DNA from: Nocardia rosealba
GTDB lineage: Bacteria; Actinomycetota; Actinomycetes; Mycobacteriales; Mycobacteriaceae
NCBI RefSeq assembly: GCF_020216065.1
Contig: NZ_JAIWNA010000010.1
Location: 1 to 64,000 of the forward strand
Reading direction: 5' to 3'
Length of the DNA stretch: 64,000 nt
Under the pieces are notes generated by a model. That model was given only the letters and a program-made list of their open reading frames with translations, was not told the DNA's origin and ran no database searches. A program made the position numbers and the translations under genes. Below, piece by piece: positions 1 to 7,639 of this stretch. How positions within the stretch are numbered: position 1 is the first letter of the stretch; each line of letters begins with the position of its first letter.

Positions 1-96
<96 letters not shown>

Positions 97-175
97 CCAG
101 CGCTCCAAAAACACAGCCCAATACCCCTGTGGTGCACAAAACACCGAGGTGGTTTCGTACGCCTCTATCAGCCTG

Positions 176-1048
176 TCAGCGCGAACTGTCGAGCTCGAAC
201 GTCCGCGTCGCGTCGAGATAGATCCCCCGCTGAGCACCACGATCAGGCGGCGGCAGCTGCGAGACCAACTGCTCCAACGACGTCATAGCCCCCACCACAT
301 TCGTCCCCGCGACAATGAAGTCCGCGACCGCCCGCCGGATATGGTTGGGCGAGGTCACCACCACCGCACTGTTCGCGCCGAGATCGCGCAGCAGCTTCGT
401 ACTGAACAGTGCGTTCTGCACCGTCGACCCGGCCCGGTCCTCGACATGGATCCGATCGGCGGGCAACCCACGCCCGATCAACCACCGCCGCATCGCCTCG
501 GCCTCGGAGATCCCGTTCTGCGGGTTGCCGCCGGTGACGACGACCGGCGAGAACGGCGCCGCGACGGCCTGCAACCAGGCGGCCGTGAGCCGGTTCTCCA
601 GTTCCGGGCGCAGCGCACCGTCGGGCAGCAGACCGTACCCGAGCACGACGATGCCGGTCTGGGGACCGATGAGGGAGGGGAGCGGATTGGGCAGCGTCGA
701 CACCGCGGCGGTCACCGCGTGCAGCACCCGCTGCGTCCCCGCCGCCATCGCGGGATCGAGACTGCCCAACCGCTGCATCGCCTCGTTCACCGCCGCCGCG
801 TCGCCGGCGTGATGCGACCAGATGGCGTGTAGGGCAAGAGCTTCGGCATCACCGGGGTCGGCGCTGATGAGGGCGCGCAGGTCGGCGCGCCCGGCGTCGA
901 GGTCGCCGTCGGTGAAATGCCGCTGAGCCGAGTTGTAGAGGGCTGTCACGTCCGCTTCGGCGGCGGCGGGGCCGACCGTGGCACTCGTGACCGCCGCGAC
1001 CGCGGCGACCGCTGCGGCGAGCTGTTTCCATTGCCTCGAGATCTTCAC
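176..1048 (-). CDS. secreted YdcF/SanA-like (DUF218) protein
   Basis: The product is about 290 residues. The GTG at 1048 is preferred because it follows GGAAGG at 11 nt and begins directly with a signal peptide (VKISRQWKQL, then an Ala/Val-rich core ending around AAAEA). ATG 1078 in frame is an alternative. After a short TPR-like helical stretch, the C-terminal half has the DUF218 layout: a GIVVLGYGL strand, VVVTGG, ISEAEAM, VEDRAGSTVQNA and VVVTSPNHIRRA. Family members are envelope proteins of uncertain biochemistry, linked to cell-wall barrier function or vancomycin tolerance (SanA). It is divergent from the FolD-like gene. Family assignment is firm; function is unknown. Confidence 0.8.
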   Translation of the reverse strand: MKISRQWKQLAAAVAAVAAVTSATVGPAAAEADVTALYNSAQRHFTDGDLDAGRADLRALISADPGDAEALALHAIWSHHAGDAAAVNEAMQRLGSLDPAMAAGTQRVLHAVTAAVSTLPNPLPSLIGPQTGIVVLGYGLLPDGALRPELENRLTAAWLQAVAAPFSPVVVTGGNPQNGISEAEAMRRWLIGRGLPADRIHVEDRAGSTVQNALFSTKLLRDLGANSAVVVTSPNHIRRAVADFIVAGTNVVGAMTSLEQLVSQLPPPDRGAQRGIYLDATRTFELDSSR

Positions 1049-1212
1049 GACAGTCGCGACCTTCCGGGTGGCGTACATGCGGGCAGAGCTGATGGCAGAG
1101 CTGCCGGACACCCTATGACCCGTGACGGTCCGGTCCGGGTAACCCGCCGTCGGCAGGCGCGTCGCGGCCCGGCGCTTCGGGGTGCACCCGGTGGCCGATA
1201 GGCTGACCAACC

Positions 1213-2064
1213 GTGGATACCGCTTCGCTGACCGGCAAGGAACTCGCCGCCGCCATCAACGCCGACTCGAAACAGCGCGCCGCCGCGCTCACCGACGCGG
1301 GCACCGCGCCCACGTTGGCGCTGGTCGTCGCCAACGACGACCCGGCCAGTGCCTGGTACGTGAACTCCCTGCGCAAGGCCGCCGAACGGCTCGGCATCGC
1401 CTGCGAGAAGATCGATCTGGGCGCCGACGCGACCGCCGAGCAGATCCGTGCGGAACTCGATGCCCGCAGCGTCGACCCAGCCACCGACGCGATCATGCTG
1501 CAGACCCCGCTGCCCGCCGGCGTCGGCCTCGACGACGTGAGCTCCGCTATCGCCGCGAGCAAGGACGTCGACGGTGTGAGCCCGCTGTCACTCGGTCTGC
1601 TCGCCTCCGGCCTCGACGGATTCGTCCCCGCCACCTCCGAGGCGGTCGTGGAGCTGCTGAAGCATCACTCGATCGCGTTGCAGGGCAAGCTCGTCACCGT
1701 GGTCGGCCGCTCCAATATCGTCGGCAAGCCGCTCGCGCAGCTGCTGCTCGCCGAGAACGCCACCGTCACGGTCGCGCACTCGCGCACCACGGACCTCGCC
1801 GCCGTCACCACCGCCGCCGACATCGTGGTCGCGGCCGCGGGCCGGATCGGCCTGGTCACCGGCAAGCACATCCGTGAGGGCGCCGTGGTGATCGACGTGG
1901 GCACCAACGAGGCCGCCGACGGTGGCATCGTCGGCGACGTCGACGCCGCCTCGGTCGACGGCAAGGCCGCCGCCCTGAGCCCCGTGCCCGGTGGCGTCGG
2001 TCCGGTGACCACCGCGCTGCTCATGCGGCACGTGGTGGTCGCGGCCGAGAAGGCAAGGGCCTGA
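1213..2064 (+). CDS. FolD-like methylenetetrahydrofolate dehydrogenase (cyclohydrolase lysine missing)
   Basis: 283 residues from a GTG start. The N-terminal catalytic domain (about 1-118) precedes a Rossmann NADP domain with VVGRSNIVGKPLAQLL near 160-175 and the C-terminal PVPGGVGPVTTALL signature. FolD normally oxidises 5,10-methylene-THF and hydrolyses methenyl-THF. The cyclohydrolase lysine lies in a YxxxK motif (Y50/K54 in E. coli, YVASK). Here the aligned stretch is YVNSL, residues 49-53, so leucine occupies the lysine position. The Gln (LQTPLP) and Asp (KDVDG) active-site residues are present. PATSEAV replaces the usual PCTPxG loop. It therefore looks like a divergent paralogue, probably dehydrogenase-only; a separate FchA-like gene lies about 2 kb away. 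Confidence 0.85.
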   Translation: MDTASLTGKELAAAINADSKQRAAALTDAGTAPTLALVVANDDPASAWYVNSLRKAAERLGIACEKIDLGADATAEQIRAELDARSVDPATDAIMLQTPLPAGVGLDDVSSAIAASKDVDGVSPLSLGLLASGLDGFVPATSEAVVELLKHHSIALQGKLVTVVGRSNIVGKPLAQLLLAENATVTVAHSRTTDLAAVTTAADIVVAAAGRIGLVTGKHIREGAVVIDVGTNEAADGGIVGDVDAASVDGKAAALSPVPGGVGPVTTALLMRHVVVAAEKARA

Positions 2065-2077
2065 ACACTTTCCGGAG

Positions 2078-3391
2078 CTAGCGGACCGGCCCGATCGAGG
2101 TGATCAGCGTTTTGGCGCCCACCTTGGTCGTGCCGACCAGCTGCGGGTTGTAGACGATCGGTACCTCGTCGGGCCGGTACTCGGTGATCGTCACGAAGTA
2201 CTGTCCGGCGAACGCGCCCGGCGTGATGTCGAGGCAGTGCGTGGTGCCGACCGGAATGGTGTCGATGCCCGACTGGATCTGCGCGCCCGTGGGCAGTGCG
2301 GCGTCACCGGCCACCAGCGTGCGCGCCTGATCGCCGGACCGCGCGACATAGTAGGCGTGCTGGAAGGCCATGATGGCCGATACTCCGCTGTCGGTTCCGC
2401 CGGGACCGTTGCCGCGCACGAGGCTGCCGACCTGTTCGGACGGGCAGTGCCCGACGGCGGGTGCGGGCGCGGCGACGGTGGACAGCGTGGTGCTCGCCGA
2501 CGTGGAAGCCGGTGCTGGACCACCGAATTGGAAGTACCCGACGCCGATGAGAACCGCCCCGGCCACCGAGGCGGCGAGCGGAGCCACCCACCGGGGTGTG
2601 CGCCTGCGCTTGGACCGGTCGATCATCCGCGCGAAGACCTCGTCGTCACCGTTGTAGTCCGGTGCCGGACGCGGCTCCCACTCCGCCGTGTACCGATCCG
2701 CCCAGCCGTCTCCCGTGCGCGCCGGGGCAGCGGGCGCTTCGGTCGGTGCTGTCGCCGCTTCCTGCCGGACCGGCGTGGGCGCCGCCGGTTCGGTCCAGGC
2801 CGATTCCGGCGCGGGCCGAGCCGATCCGGACCATGTCGATTCCTGTGGAGTCGATCCCGGTCGAGCCGATCGATGTCGCCCGGGTTCGAGGGCCGATTCG
2901 GGTCGCTCCGATTCCGGCCGGGTTGCTTCCGGCCGAGCGGTTTCCGGTCGAGCCGAGTCGAACCACGACGACGCGGGCCACGTCGATGCCGATCGGGCCG
3001 AAGTGGACGACTCCCATTCGCCCTGCGCGTCAGCCGGTTCCGGCGCGGGGGAGCCGGCGCCGACGATGGGCAGCTTGTCGGTATCGGGCCCGTTGTTCGG
3101 CAAGATGAACGGCGTATCTACCTGTCCCGCACCGGGATCCATCGGCCCACCCACGATCGGGAGCCTATCGGTGGCAAAGGCGTCGCGCACGGGCACCGGA
3201 GCCGACAGCGAGACGACCGGGATACCCGCGGGCGTGGTCGGCCCACCCTCTATCCGGTGCCGGGCACCGGTTCCCGAGGTGCCTGCCTCGCGGCTGCGGC
3301 GCCGTGGCAGGGCACCTCGGAGCGGAACACCAGCCGATCCCGGGTCCTGCTGTCGAGCCCCGATCGGTCTGCGCGCTTCCGGTCGATCCAT
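2078..3391 (-). CDS. proline-rich single-pass membrane protein of unknown function
   Basis: 437 residues from ATG 3391, chosen because GAAGGTGG lies just upstream; ATG 3412 has no ribosome-binding site. The N-terminal half is disordered, with two LPIVG motifs (DRLPIVGG and DKLPIVGA) and a run of near-repeated RPE(S/T) units. One transmembrane helix (VAPLAASVAGAVLIGVGYF) is preceded by the basic stretch RSKRRRTPR. An extracytoplasmic C-terminal domain of about 130 residues has two Cys (GHCPSEQ, THCLDIT) that could form a disulphide. The topology resembles actinobacterial envelope proteins with a cytosolic low-complexity arm. I do not recognise the C-terminal domain. It is convergent with the FolD-like gene. 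Confidence 0.7.
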   Translation of the reverse strand: MDRPEARRPIGARQQDPGSAGVPLRGALPRRRSREAGTSGTGARHRIEGGPTTPAGIPVVSLSAPVPVRDAFATDRLPIVGGPMDPGAGQVDTPFILPNNGPDTDKLPIVGAGSPAPEPADAQGEWESSTSARSASTWPASSWFDSARPETARPEATRPESERPESALEPGRHRSARPGSTPQESTWSGSARPAPESAWTEPAAPTPVRQEAATAPTEAPAAPARTGDGWADRYTAEWEPRPAPDYNGDDEVFARMIDRSKRRRTPRWVAPLAASVAGAVLIGVGYFQFGGPAPASTSASTTLSTVAAPAPAVGHCPSEQVGSLVRGNGPGGTDSGVSAIMAFQHAYYVARSGDQARTLVAGDAALPTGAQIQSGIDTIPVGTTHCLDITPGAFAGQYFVTITEYRPDEVPIVYNPQLVGTTKVGAKTLITSIGPVR

Positions 3392-3502
3392 CGCCCCACC
3401 TTCATCAGGCATCCGCCGTCAGGGAATGTCCCGCAACGATTTCATTACGGGCACGATACTGCCCTGACGCCGTGTTCGCCGAATGCGCGGGCGACGAGCG
3501 CG

Positions 3503-4003
3503 TCACCAGTGGATATAGACCTGGTCGCCGATGCCGACGTTCTCGTAGTACCAGGCGGCGTTCTCGGGCGAGAGATTGATGCAGCCGTGGCTCACGTTGG
3601 CGTTACCCTGCGAGTCCACCGACCACGGTGCCGAGTGCACCATCACGCCACCCCAGGTCAGGCGCACGGCGTACTCACCGTCGATGATGTAGCCCTCCGG
3701 GTCGTCGAGCGGGATACCGATGGTGCGCGAATCGAACACCACCGCCCGATCCTTCTCCAGCACACTGAAGGTGCCGGTGGGCGTCTCAAAACCGGGTTTG
3801 CCCATGGAGGCGGGCATCACGCGTGTCTCGCCGTTCGCGGTCACCGTGAAGGTGTGGTTGGACAGGTCCGCTTCGGCATAGGTTCCGCCACCGTACTGGG
3901 TGCGCTGGTCCCCGATCAGGTCCGCGGACGCGGCTCCCGACCAGGACGCGGCCAGTAGTGCCGCCATGATCGCGACGAACAGAAAACGAAGTGCGTTTCT
4001 CAT
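3503..4003 (-). CDS. L,D-transpeptidase, YkuD family, small secreted form
   Basis: 166 residues from ATG 4003 (MRNALRFLF), which starts a clean signal peptide ending near SGAASA. The YkuD catalytic core is visible as VMVHSAPWSV followed by NANVSHGCINLS, the H...SHGCxN signature with the nucleophilic Cys. The protein is short: there is no immunoglobulin-like domain or lipobox as in mycobacterial Ldt enzymes, so it is essentially the catalytic domain alone. The expected role is 3-3 cross-linking of peptidoglycan or attachment of partners in the periplasm. The catalytic call is firm; the in vivo substrate is not defined. Confidence 0.88.
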   Translation of the reverse strand: MRNALRFLFVAIMAALLAASWSGAASADLIGDQRTQYGGGTYAEADLSNHTFTVTANGETRVMPASMGKPGFETPTGTFSVLEKDRAVVFDSRTIGIPLDDPEGYIIDGEYAVRLTWGGVMVHSAPWSVDSQGNANVSHGCINLSPENAAWYYENVGIGDQVYIHW

Positions 4004-4116
4004 AAACGCCACCCCTTCGGTCACTCGTAGGCGTCTCCCGAGTCTAGGCGTCCATGATCAACTGGACCTCTCGAAGTGGTAACGGCCTACGGGTCGATCG
4101 GAGTGTCGGCTTGTGC

Positions 4117-4776
4117 TCAGCCGCGCACGACGTGCAAGACCTGGGCGTGCAGGGCGTCGGCGCGTGCGGCGATGGTCTCCACCCGCACCAGTGCCGCTGC
4201 GAAATCGTCACCCAGCGCGGCGGGCAGCGATGCCACATTGATCTCGATATTGAGCTGCGAACTCTGCGCGGCGGCGCGGGCGGCGTCGGCGGCGGCCCCG
4301 ATGTCGGTGACCACGTTCGGGTTGCCGATCGGCAGCAGTTCCCCTGCGAGGGAAAGGATCTCGTCGGCCTCGTCGACCACGGCGGCGGGCACCCGGGCGG
4401 CCTCGACGAGGGCGGCATTGATCGCGGCGGTGCGCTCGGCGACCTGATCGTCGGTGTCCTTGGGCAGCTTGTAGGCGGCGCCGACGGCGGTGAACGCGGC
4501 CGCGTCGGCATCGGCCAGCGCCAGCGAGCGGGCGCGGGCGGCGTCGGCGGCCTCGATGATCCGGTCGATCACCGGCCGGTTCTCGGTGTCCTTGGTCCGG
4601 GTGGTGTAGCGAGCGACCATCGCGACCAGTGCCGCGGCCTGGGCGACGTGCAGTGCGGCCACCGCGCCACCGCCGGGAGCGGGCACCTTGGCGGCCAGCT
4701 CCGACAGATAGTGCTCCAGGGTCACGTCACCGAAGGAGGGTGCGGTCTGCTGCGGTGACACGGTGGGCTGCGACAC
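4117..4776 (-). CDS. FchA/FTCD-type cyclodeaminase/cyclohydrolase domain protein
   Basis: 219 residues from GTG 4776, with AAAGG 10 nt upstream; the open frame upstream of this has no family similarity. The sequence shows the cyclodeaminase hallmark PAPGGGAVAALHVAQAAALV near the N terminus, then a mostly helical fold. Stand-alone members of this family act as methenyl-THF cyclohydrolase (FchA) or formimino-THF cyclodeaminase. No formiminotransferase is present. The local hut pathway releases formamide through HutG and so needs no formimino-THF step, which favours a cyclohydrolase role. This would complement the nearby FolD-like protein that has lost its cyclohydrolase lysine. Family is secure, reaction inferred. 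Confidence 0.8.
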   Translation of the reverse strand: MSQPTVSPQQTAPSFGDVTLEHYLSELAAKVPAPGGGAVAALHVAQAAALVAMVARYTTRTKDTENRPVIDRIIEAADAARARSLALADADAAAFTAVGAAYKLPKDTDDQVAERTAAINAALVEAARVPAAVVDEADEILSLAGELLPIGNPNVVTDIGAAADAARAAAQSSQLNIEINVASLPAALGDDFAAALVRVETIAARADALHAQVLHVVRG

Positions 4777-4902
4777 GACGTGGTGGCCTTTCGACGGGGA
4801 GTGCTTCACTCTCAACGCTACCGCGCACCCTGCCCGACCAGCGAATGTAGGCACGGACCGACCGGTCGGGGTGCCCGGGTGGGCCGGGTCTATGTTGGGT
4901 GC

Positions 4903-5940
4903 ATGCGGATCGGATTGAGCATCAACTACTCGGGCGGTTTCAAGGAGGTGGCGGCCGAGGTCGCCGACCTGGAGCGGGCCGGTCTCGACGTCGTCTTCGT
5001 GCCGGAGGCGTACTCGTTCGACGCGGTGAGCGCGCTTGGCTTCCTGGCCGCGCGCACCGAGCGGGTGCAGCTGGCCTCGGGCATCCTGCAGCTCTACACC
5101 CGGACCCCCAGCCTCACCGCGATGACGGCGGCGGGCCTGGACTTCGTCTCCGACGGCCGGTTCATCCTCGGCATCGGCGCGTCCGGTCCGCAGGTGATCG
5201 AGGGCTTCCACGGCGTGCCCTACGACGCCCCGATCGGGCGCACCCGCGAACTGATCGAGATCTGCCGCAAGGTGTGGCGCCGCGAGAAGCTCAACTACCA
5301 GGGCAAGTACTACCAGATCCCGCTGCCCGCCGACCGGGGCACCGGCCTGGGCAAAGAGCTCAAGCTCATCAATCATCCGGTGCGCGAGAACATTCCGGTG
5401 CTGTTGGCCGCGCTCGGCCCCAAGAACGTTGAGCTGGCCGCCGAACTCGCCGAGGGTTGGCAGCCGATCTTCTTCCTGCCGGAGAAGGCGAACGATGTCT
5501 GGGGTGACGCGCTGGCCGCGGGCAAGGCCAAGCGCGATCCGTCGCTGGGCGACCTCGAGGTGTACGCGGGCCCCGCGCTGGCGATCGGCGAGAACGTCAC
5601 GCCGCTGCTGGAGTTCGTCAAGCCGCACCTGGCGCTCTACATCGGCGGCATGGGCGCCAAGGGCAAGAACTTCTACCACACCCTGGCCACCAAGTACGGC
5701 TACGGCGAGGCCGCCGATCGCATCCAGGAGCTGTACCTGGCCGGCGACAAGCAGGCCGCCGCGGCCGCGGTGCCCGACGACCTGGTGCGCGATGTGTCGC
5801 TGATCGGGCCAGAGGGCTTCGTCAAGGACCGCATCGCCGCGTTCGCCGAGGCCGGTGTCACCACGCTCAACGTCACCCCGATCGCCGAGAACGCGGCGGG
5901 CCGGATCAAGCTGATCGAGCAGCTGCGCGGCCTCTGCTGA
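4903..5940 (+). CDS. LLM class F420-dependent oxidoreductase
   Basis: 345 residues from ATG 4903, where the product begins MRIGLSINYSGGF, the usual N terminus of luciferase-like TIM-barrel enzymes. The landmarks are VVFVPEAYSFDAVSALGFLA, the TRTPSLTAMTAAGLDFVSDGRFILGIGASGPQ-type stretch (residues about 65-95) and a C-terminal TTLNVTPI. These enzymes use F420 (or FMN) for hydride transfer; the substrate cannot be deduced. It stands alone between the divergent FchA-like gene and a convergent STAS gene. A frame extending further upstream lacks similarity and is not used. Confidence 0.85.
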   Translation: MRIGLSINYSGGFKEVAAEVADLERAGLDVVFVPEAYSFDAVSALGFLAARTERVQLASGILQLYTRTPSLTAMTAAGLDFVSDGRFILGIGASGPQVIEGFHGVPYDAPIGRTRELIEICRKVWRREKLNYQGKYYQIPLPADRGTGLGKELKLINHPVRENIPVLLAALGPKNVELAAELAEGWQPIFFLPEKANDVWGDALAAGKAKRDPSLGDLEVYAGPALAIGENVTPLLEFVKPHLALYIGGMGAKGKNFYHTLATKYGYGEAADRIQELYLAGDKQAAAAAVPDDLVRDVSLIGPEGFVKDRIAAFAEAGVTTLNVTPIAENAAGRIKLIEQLRGLC

Positions 5941-5953
5941 CCCACCACAACGC

Positions 5954-5993
5954 GACGCGCCGCAGCACGGACAACTCCGGGATGCGGCGCGTC
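5954..5993. terminator. bidirectional hairpin terminator
   Basis: GACGCGCCGCA (5954-5964) pairs perfectly with TGCGGCGCGTC (5983-5993) around an 18-nt loop. It lies in the 73-bp gap between the converging LLM oxidoreductase and STAS genes, so it probably ends both transcripts. No U-tract is evident, as is common in high-GC actinobacteria. Confidence 0.6.
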
Positions 5994-6013
5994 GGCGTCG
6001 GTGGACTACGCGG

Positions 6014-6391
6014 TCACGACCGCAGCGATGCCAGGGCGTCGGCGAGGGTGGTGTGCATGGCGAACACCTGGTCGAGGCTGGTCATCTTCAGCTGACGGCT
6101 GGTAGCCGGCCCGTCGGCGACCACGGCGATGGCGGTGTCCTCGCCCGCGCGTTGATGCGCCGCGACCAGCGTGGCCATGCCCGCCGAGGCGAGGAACCCG
6201 ACCGCGGTCAGGTCGATCACCAGGGTCGCGGGCTTGTCGGCGAGGATGGCCTCGATGGCGGCGTCGAGGGCGGGCGCGGTCGCCAGGTCGACCTCACCGG
6301 TCACCGTCAGGACCGTGACGCCGTCGTGTACCGCCGTCGTGGTGGTCATCGTGTCCGTGAGTGGATAAGCGTCTCCGGGTGTGTTGGTCAC
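6014..6391 (-). CDS. STAS-domain anti-anti-sigma factor
   Basis: A single STAS domain, 125 residues from GTG 6391; an internal ATG at 6349 would give 111 residues and is also possible. Typical landmarks are VLTVTGEVDLATAPALDAAI and VIDLTAVGFLASAGMATLV, where the Ser of LASAG is the expected phosphorylation site. Such proteins bind an RsbW-type anti-sigma kinase and release a sigmaB/F-type sigma factor when dephosphorylated. No partner kinase is adjacent. A full Rsb operon lies 28 kb away and could connect to it. The start is uncertain since neither candidate has a strong ribosome-binding site. Confidence 0.82.
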   Translation of the reverse strand: MTNTPGDAYPLTDTMTTTTAVHDGVTVLTVTGEVDLATAPALDAAIEAILADKPATLVIDLTAVGFLASAGMATLVAAHQRAGEDTAIAVVADGPATSRQLKMTSLDQVFAMHTTLADALASLRS

Positions 6392-6612
6392 CGATCAACA
6401 ACACACAACTTCGCCCGAATACGCAAGCCGTTGCGCCGATCGCTGTTGCCGCACCGGTGCGCCGCCGGGTGCCCGCGCCCCGGTCGTGACCGCCATCGAT
6501 CCGGCGGAAACGGCGGCGTGCGGTGCGTCACGATCGACGGCGGACGGACATCGTCGCGGCCGCCACGCGGGGGCGGCCGCACCGACGGGCGCGGTCGTCG
6601 TACTGTGTGGGC

Positions 6613-7092
6613 GTGAACATCGATGTGACGCCGTTACCGGGAATCGGCGTGTGCAAGGACTTTCCGCTGGCGGAGGCCCGCCGCCGGATCGGCGTGATCG
6701 AACACCGTGACGGCACTGTCGATCTGGTCGTGTCCCGTGCCGGTGACGCCGAGACCAAGACCTCGATTCCGTTGTCCAGCACCGAGATCAGTGTCCTGGC
6801 GGGGTTGCTCGGTGCACCGCAGGTGGTGCAGAAGAAGGCCGACTCCCTCGGTGTCGACGATCTGTCGACCAGGCAGTTCGCCATCGATCGCGGCAGCCCG
6901 TTCGACGGGCGTCCACTGCGCGACACCGCCATGCGCACCCGCACCAAGGCCTCGGTGGTCGCGGTGGTCCGCGCGGGGGAGGTGACCCCTTCGCCGGGAA
7001 CCGATTTCATCTTCGTCGCCGGTGACCTGGTGGTGGTCGTGGGCACCGGCAAGGGCCTCGAGGCTGCCGGAAAATTGCTCGACGCGGGCTGA
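6613..7092 (+). CDS. KhtT-like cation/proton antiporter regulatory subunit, copy 1
   Basis: 159 residues from GTG 6613, aligned with the start of its paralogue at 7153. The N-terminal domain (about 1-65) carries the LPGIGVxxxF signature of KhtT-type subunits. The C-terminal half is an RCK_C/TrkA-C domain (TRTKASVVAVVRAGEVTPSP, FIFVAGDLVVVVGT). In Bacillus subtilis, KhtT controls the KhtU K+/H+ antiporter and its RCK_C domain binds c-di-AMP. The copy is followed after 60 bp by a second KhtT-like gene and then the antiporter, so the subunit may be homo- or hetero-oligomeric. Membrane-peripheral, cytosolic. Confidence 0.85.
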   Translation: MNIDVTPLPGIGVCKDFPLAEARRRIGVIEHRDGTVDLVVSRAGDAETKTSIPLSSTEISVLAGLLGAPQVVQKKADSLGVDDLSTRQFAIDRGSPFDGRPLRDTAMRTRTKASVVAVVRAGEVTPSPGTDFIFVAGDLVVVVGTGKGLEAAGKLLDAG

Positions 7093-7152
7093 CGGGCCGT
7101 GTCGATAGTAAAGAGAAGGTAAGGTATCGCCTAGCTGAGGTTAGGTGATCCC

Positions 7153-7635
7153 ATGAATGTTGAAGTCACATCCCTGCCCGGAATCGGTGTCAGGAAAGAG
7201 TTCTCGCTGACCAAGGTGGCTCGGCGCATCGGCGTCGTCGACCACCGCGACGGTGGCACCGATCTGATCTTCACCAAGATCGACGACCCCGACACCACCG
7301 TGCAGGTCCCGCTCTCCGACGGCGAAGCGCGCACGCTCGCCAGCCTGCTCGGTGCCCCGCGACTCGTCGCGCAACTGCAGGAGGAACACCGCGATCTCGA
7401 CGGTGTGAGCACCCGTTCGCTGCCGGTGCTGCCCGATTCGCCCTACGCGGGCCGCCGCCTCGGCGAGACGGAGATGCGGACCCGGACACTGGCCTCCATC
7501 GTCGCGGTGCTGCGCGCCGGTCAGGTCCACCCCTCGCCCGGACCGGAGTTCGGTTTCCTCGGGGGCGACATGGTCGTCATCGTCGGTACGACCGCCGGGC
7601 TCGACGCTGCCGCTTCGATCCTCTCCGACGGCTGA
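7153..7635 (+). CDS. KhtT-like cation/proton antiporter regulatory subunit, copy 2
   Basis: 160 residues from ATG 7153. It aligns end to end with the upstream copy: VTSLPGIGVRKEFSLTKVA at the N terminus and an RCK_C domain with TRTLASIVAVLRAGQVHPSP and GGDMVVIVGT. Its stop lies 4 nt before the antiporter start, so this is the subunit most tightly coupled to KhtU. The two copies have diverged most in the linker (residues about 65-90). That fits duplication followed by specialisation, perhaps with different ligand preference, rather than a very recent duplication. Confidence 0.87.
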   Translation: MNVEVTSLPGIGVRKEFSLTKVARRIGVVDHRDGGTDLIFTKIDDPDTTVQVPLSDGEARTLASLLGAPRLVAQLQEEHRDLDGVSTRSLPVLPDSPYAGRRLGETEMRTRTLASIVAVLRAGQVHPSPGPEFGFLGGDMVVIVGTTAGLDAAASILSDG

Positions 7636-7639
7636 GCCC

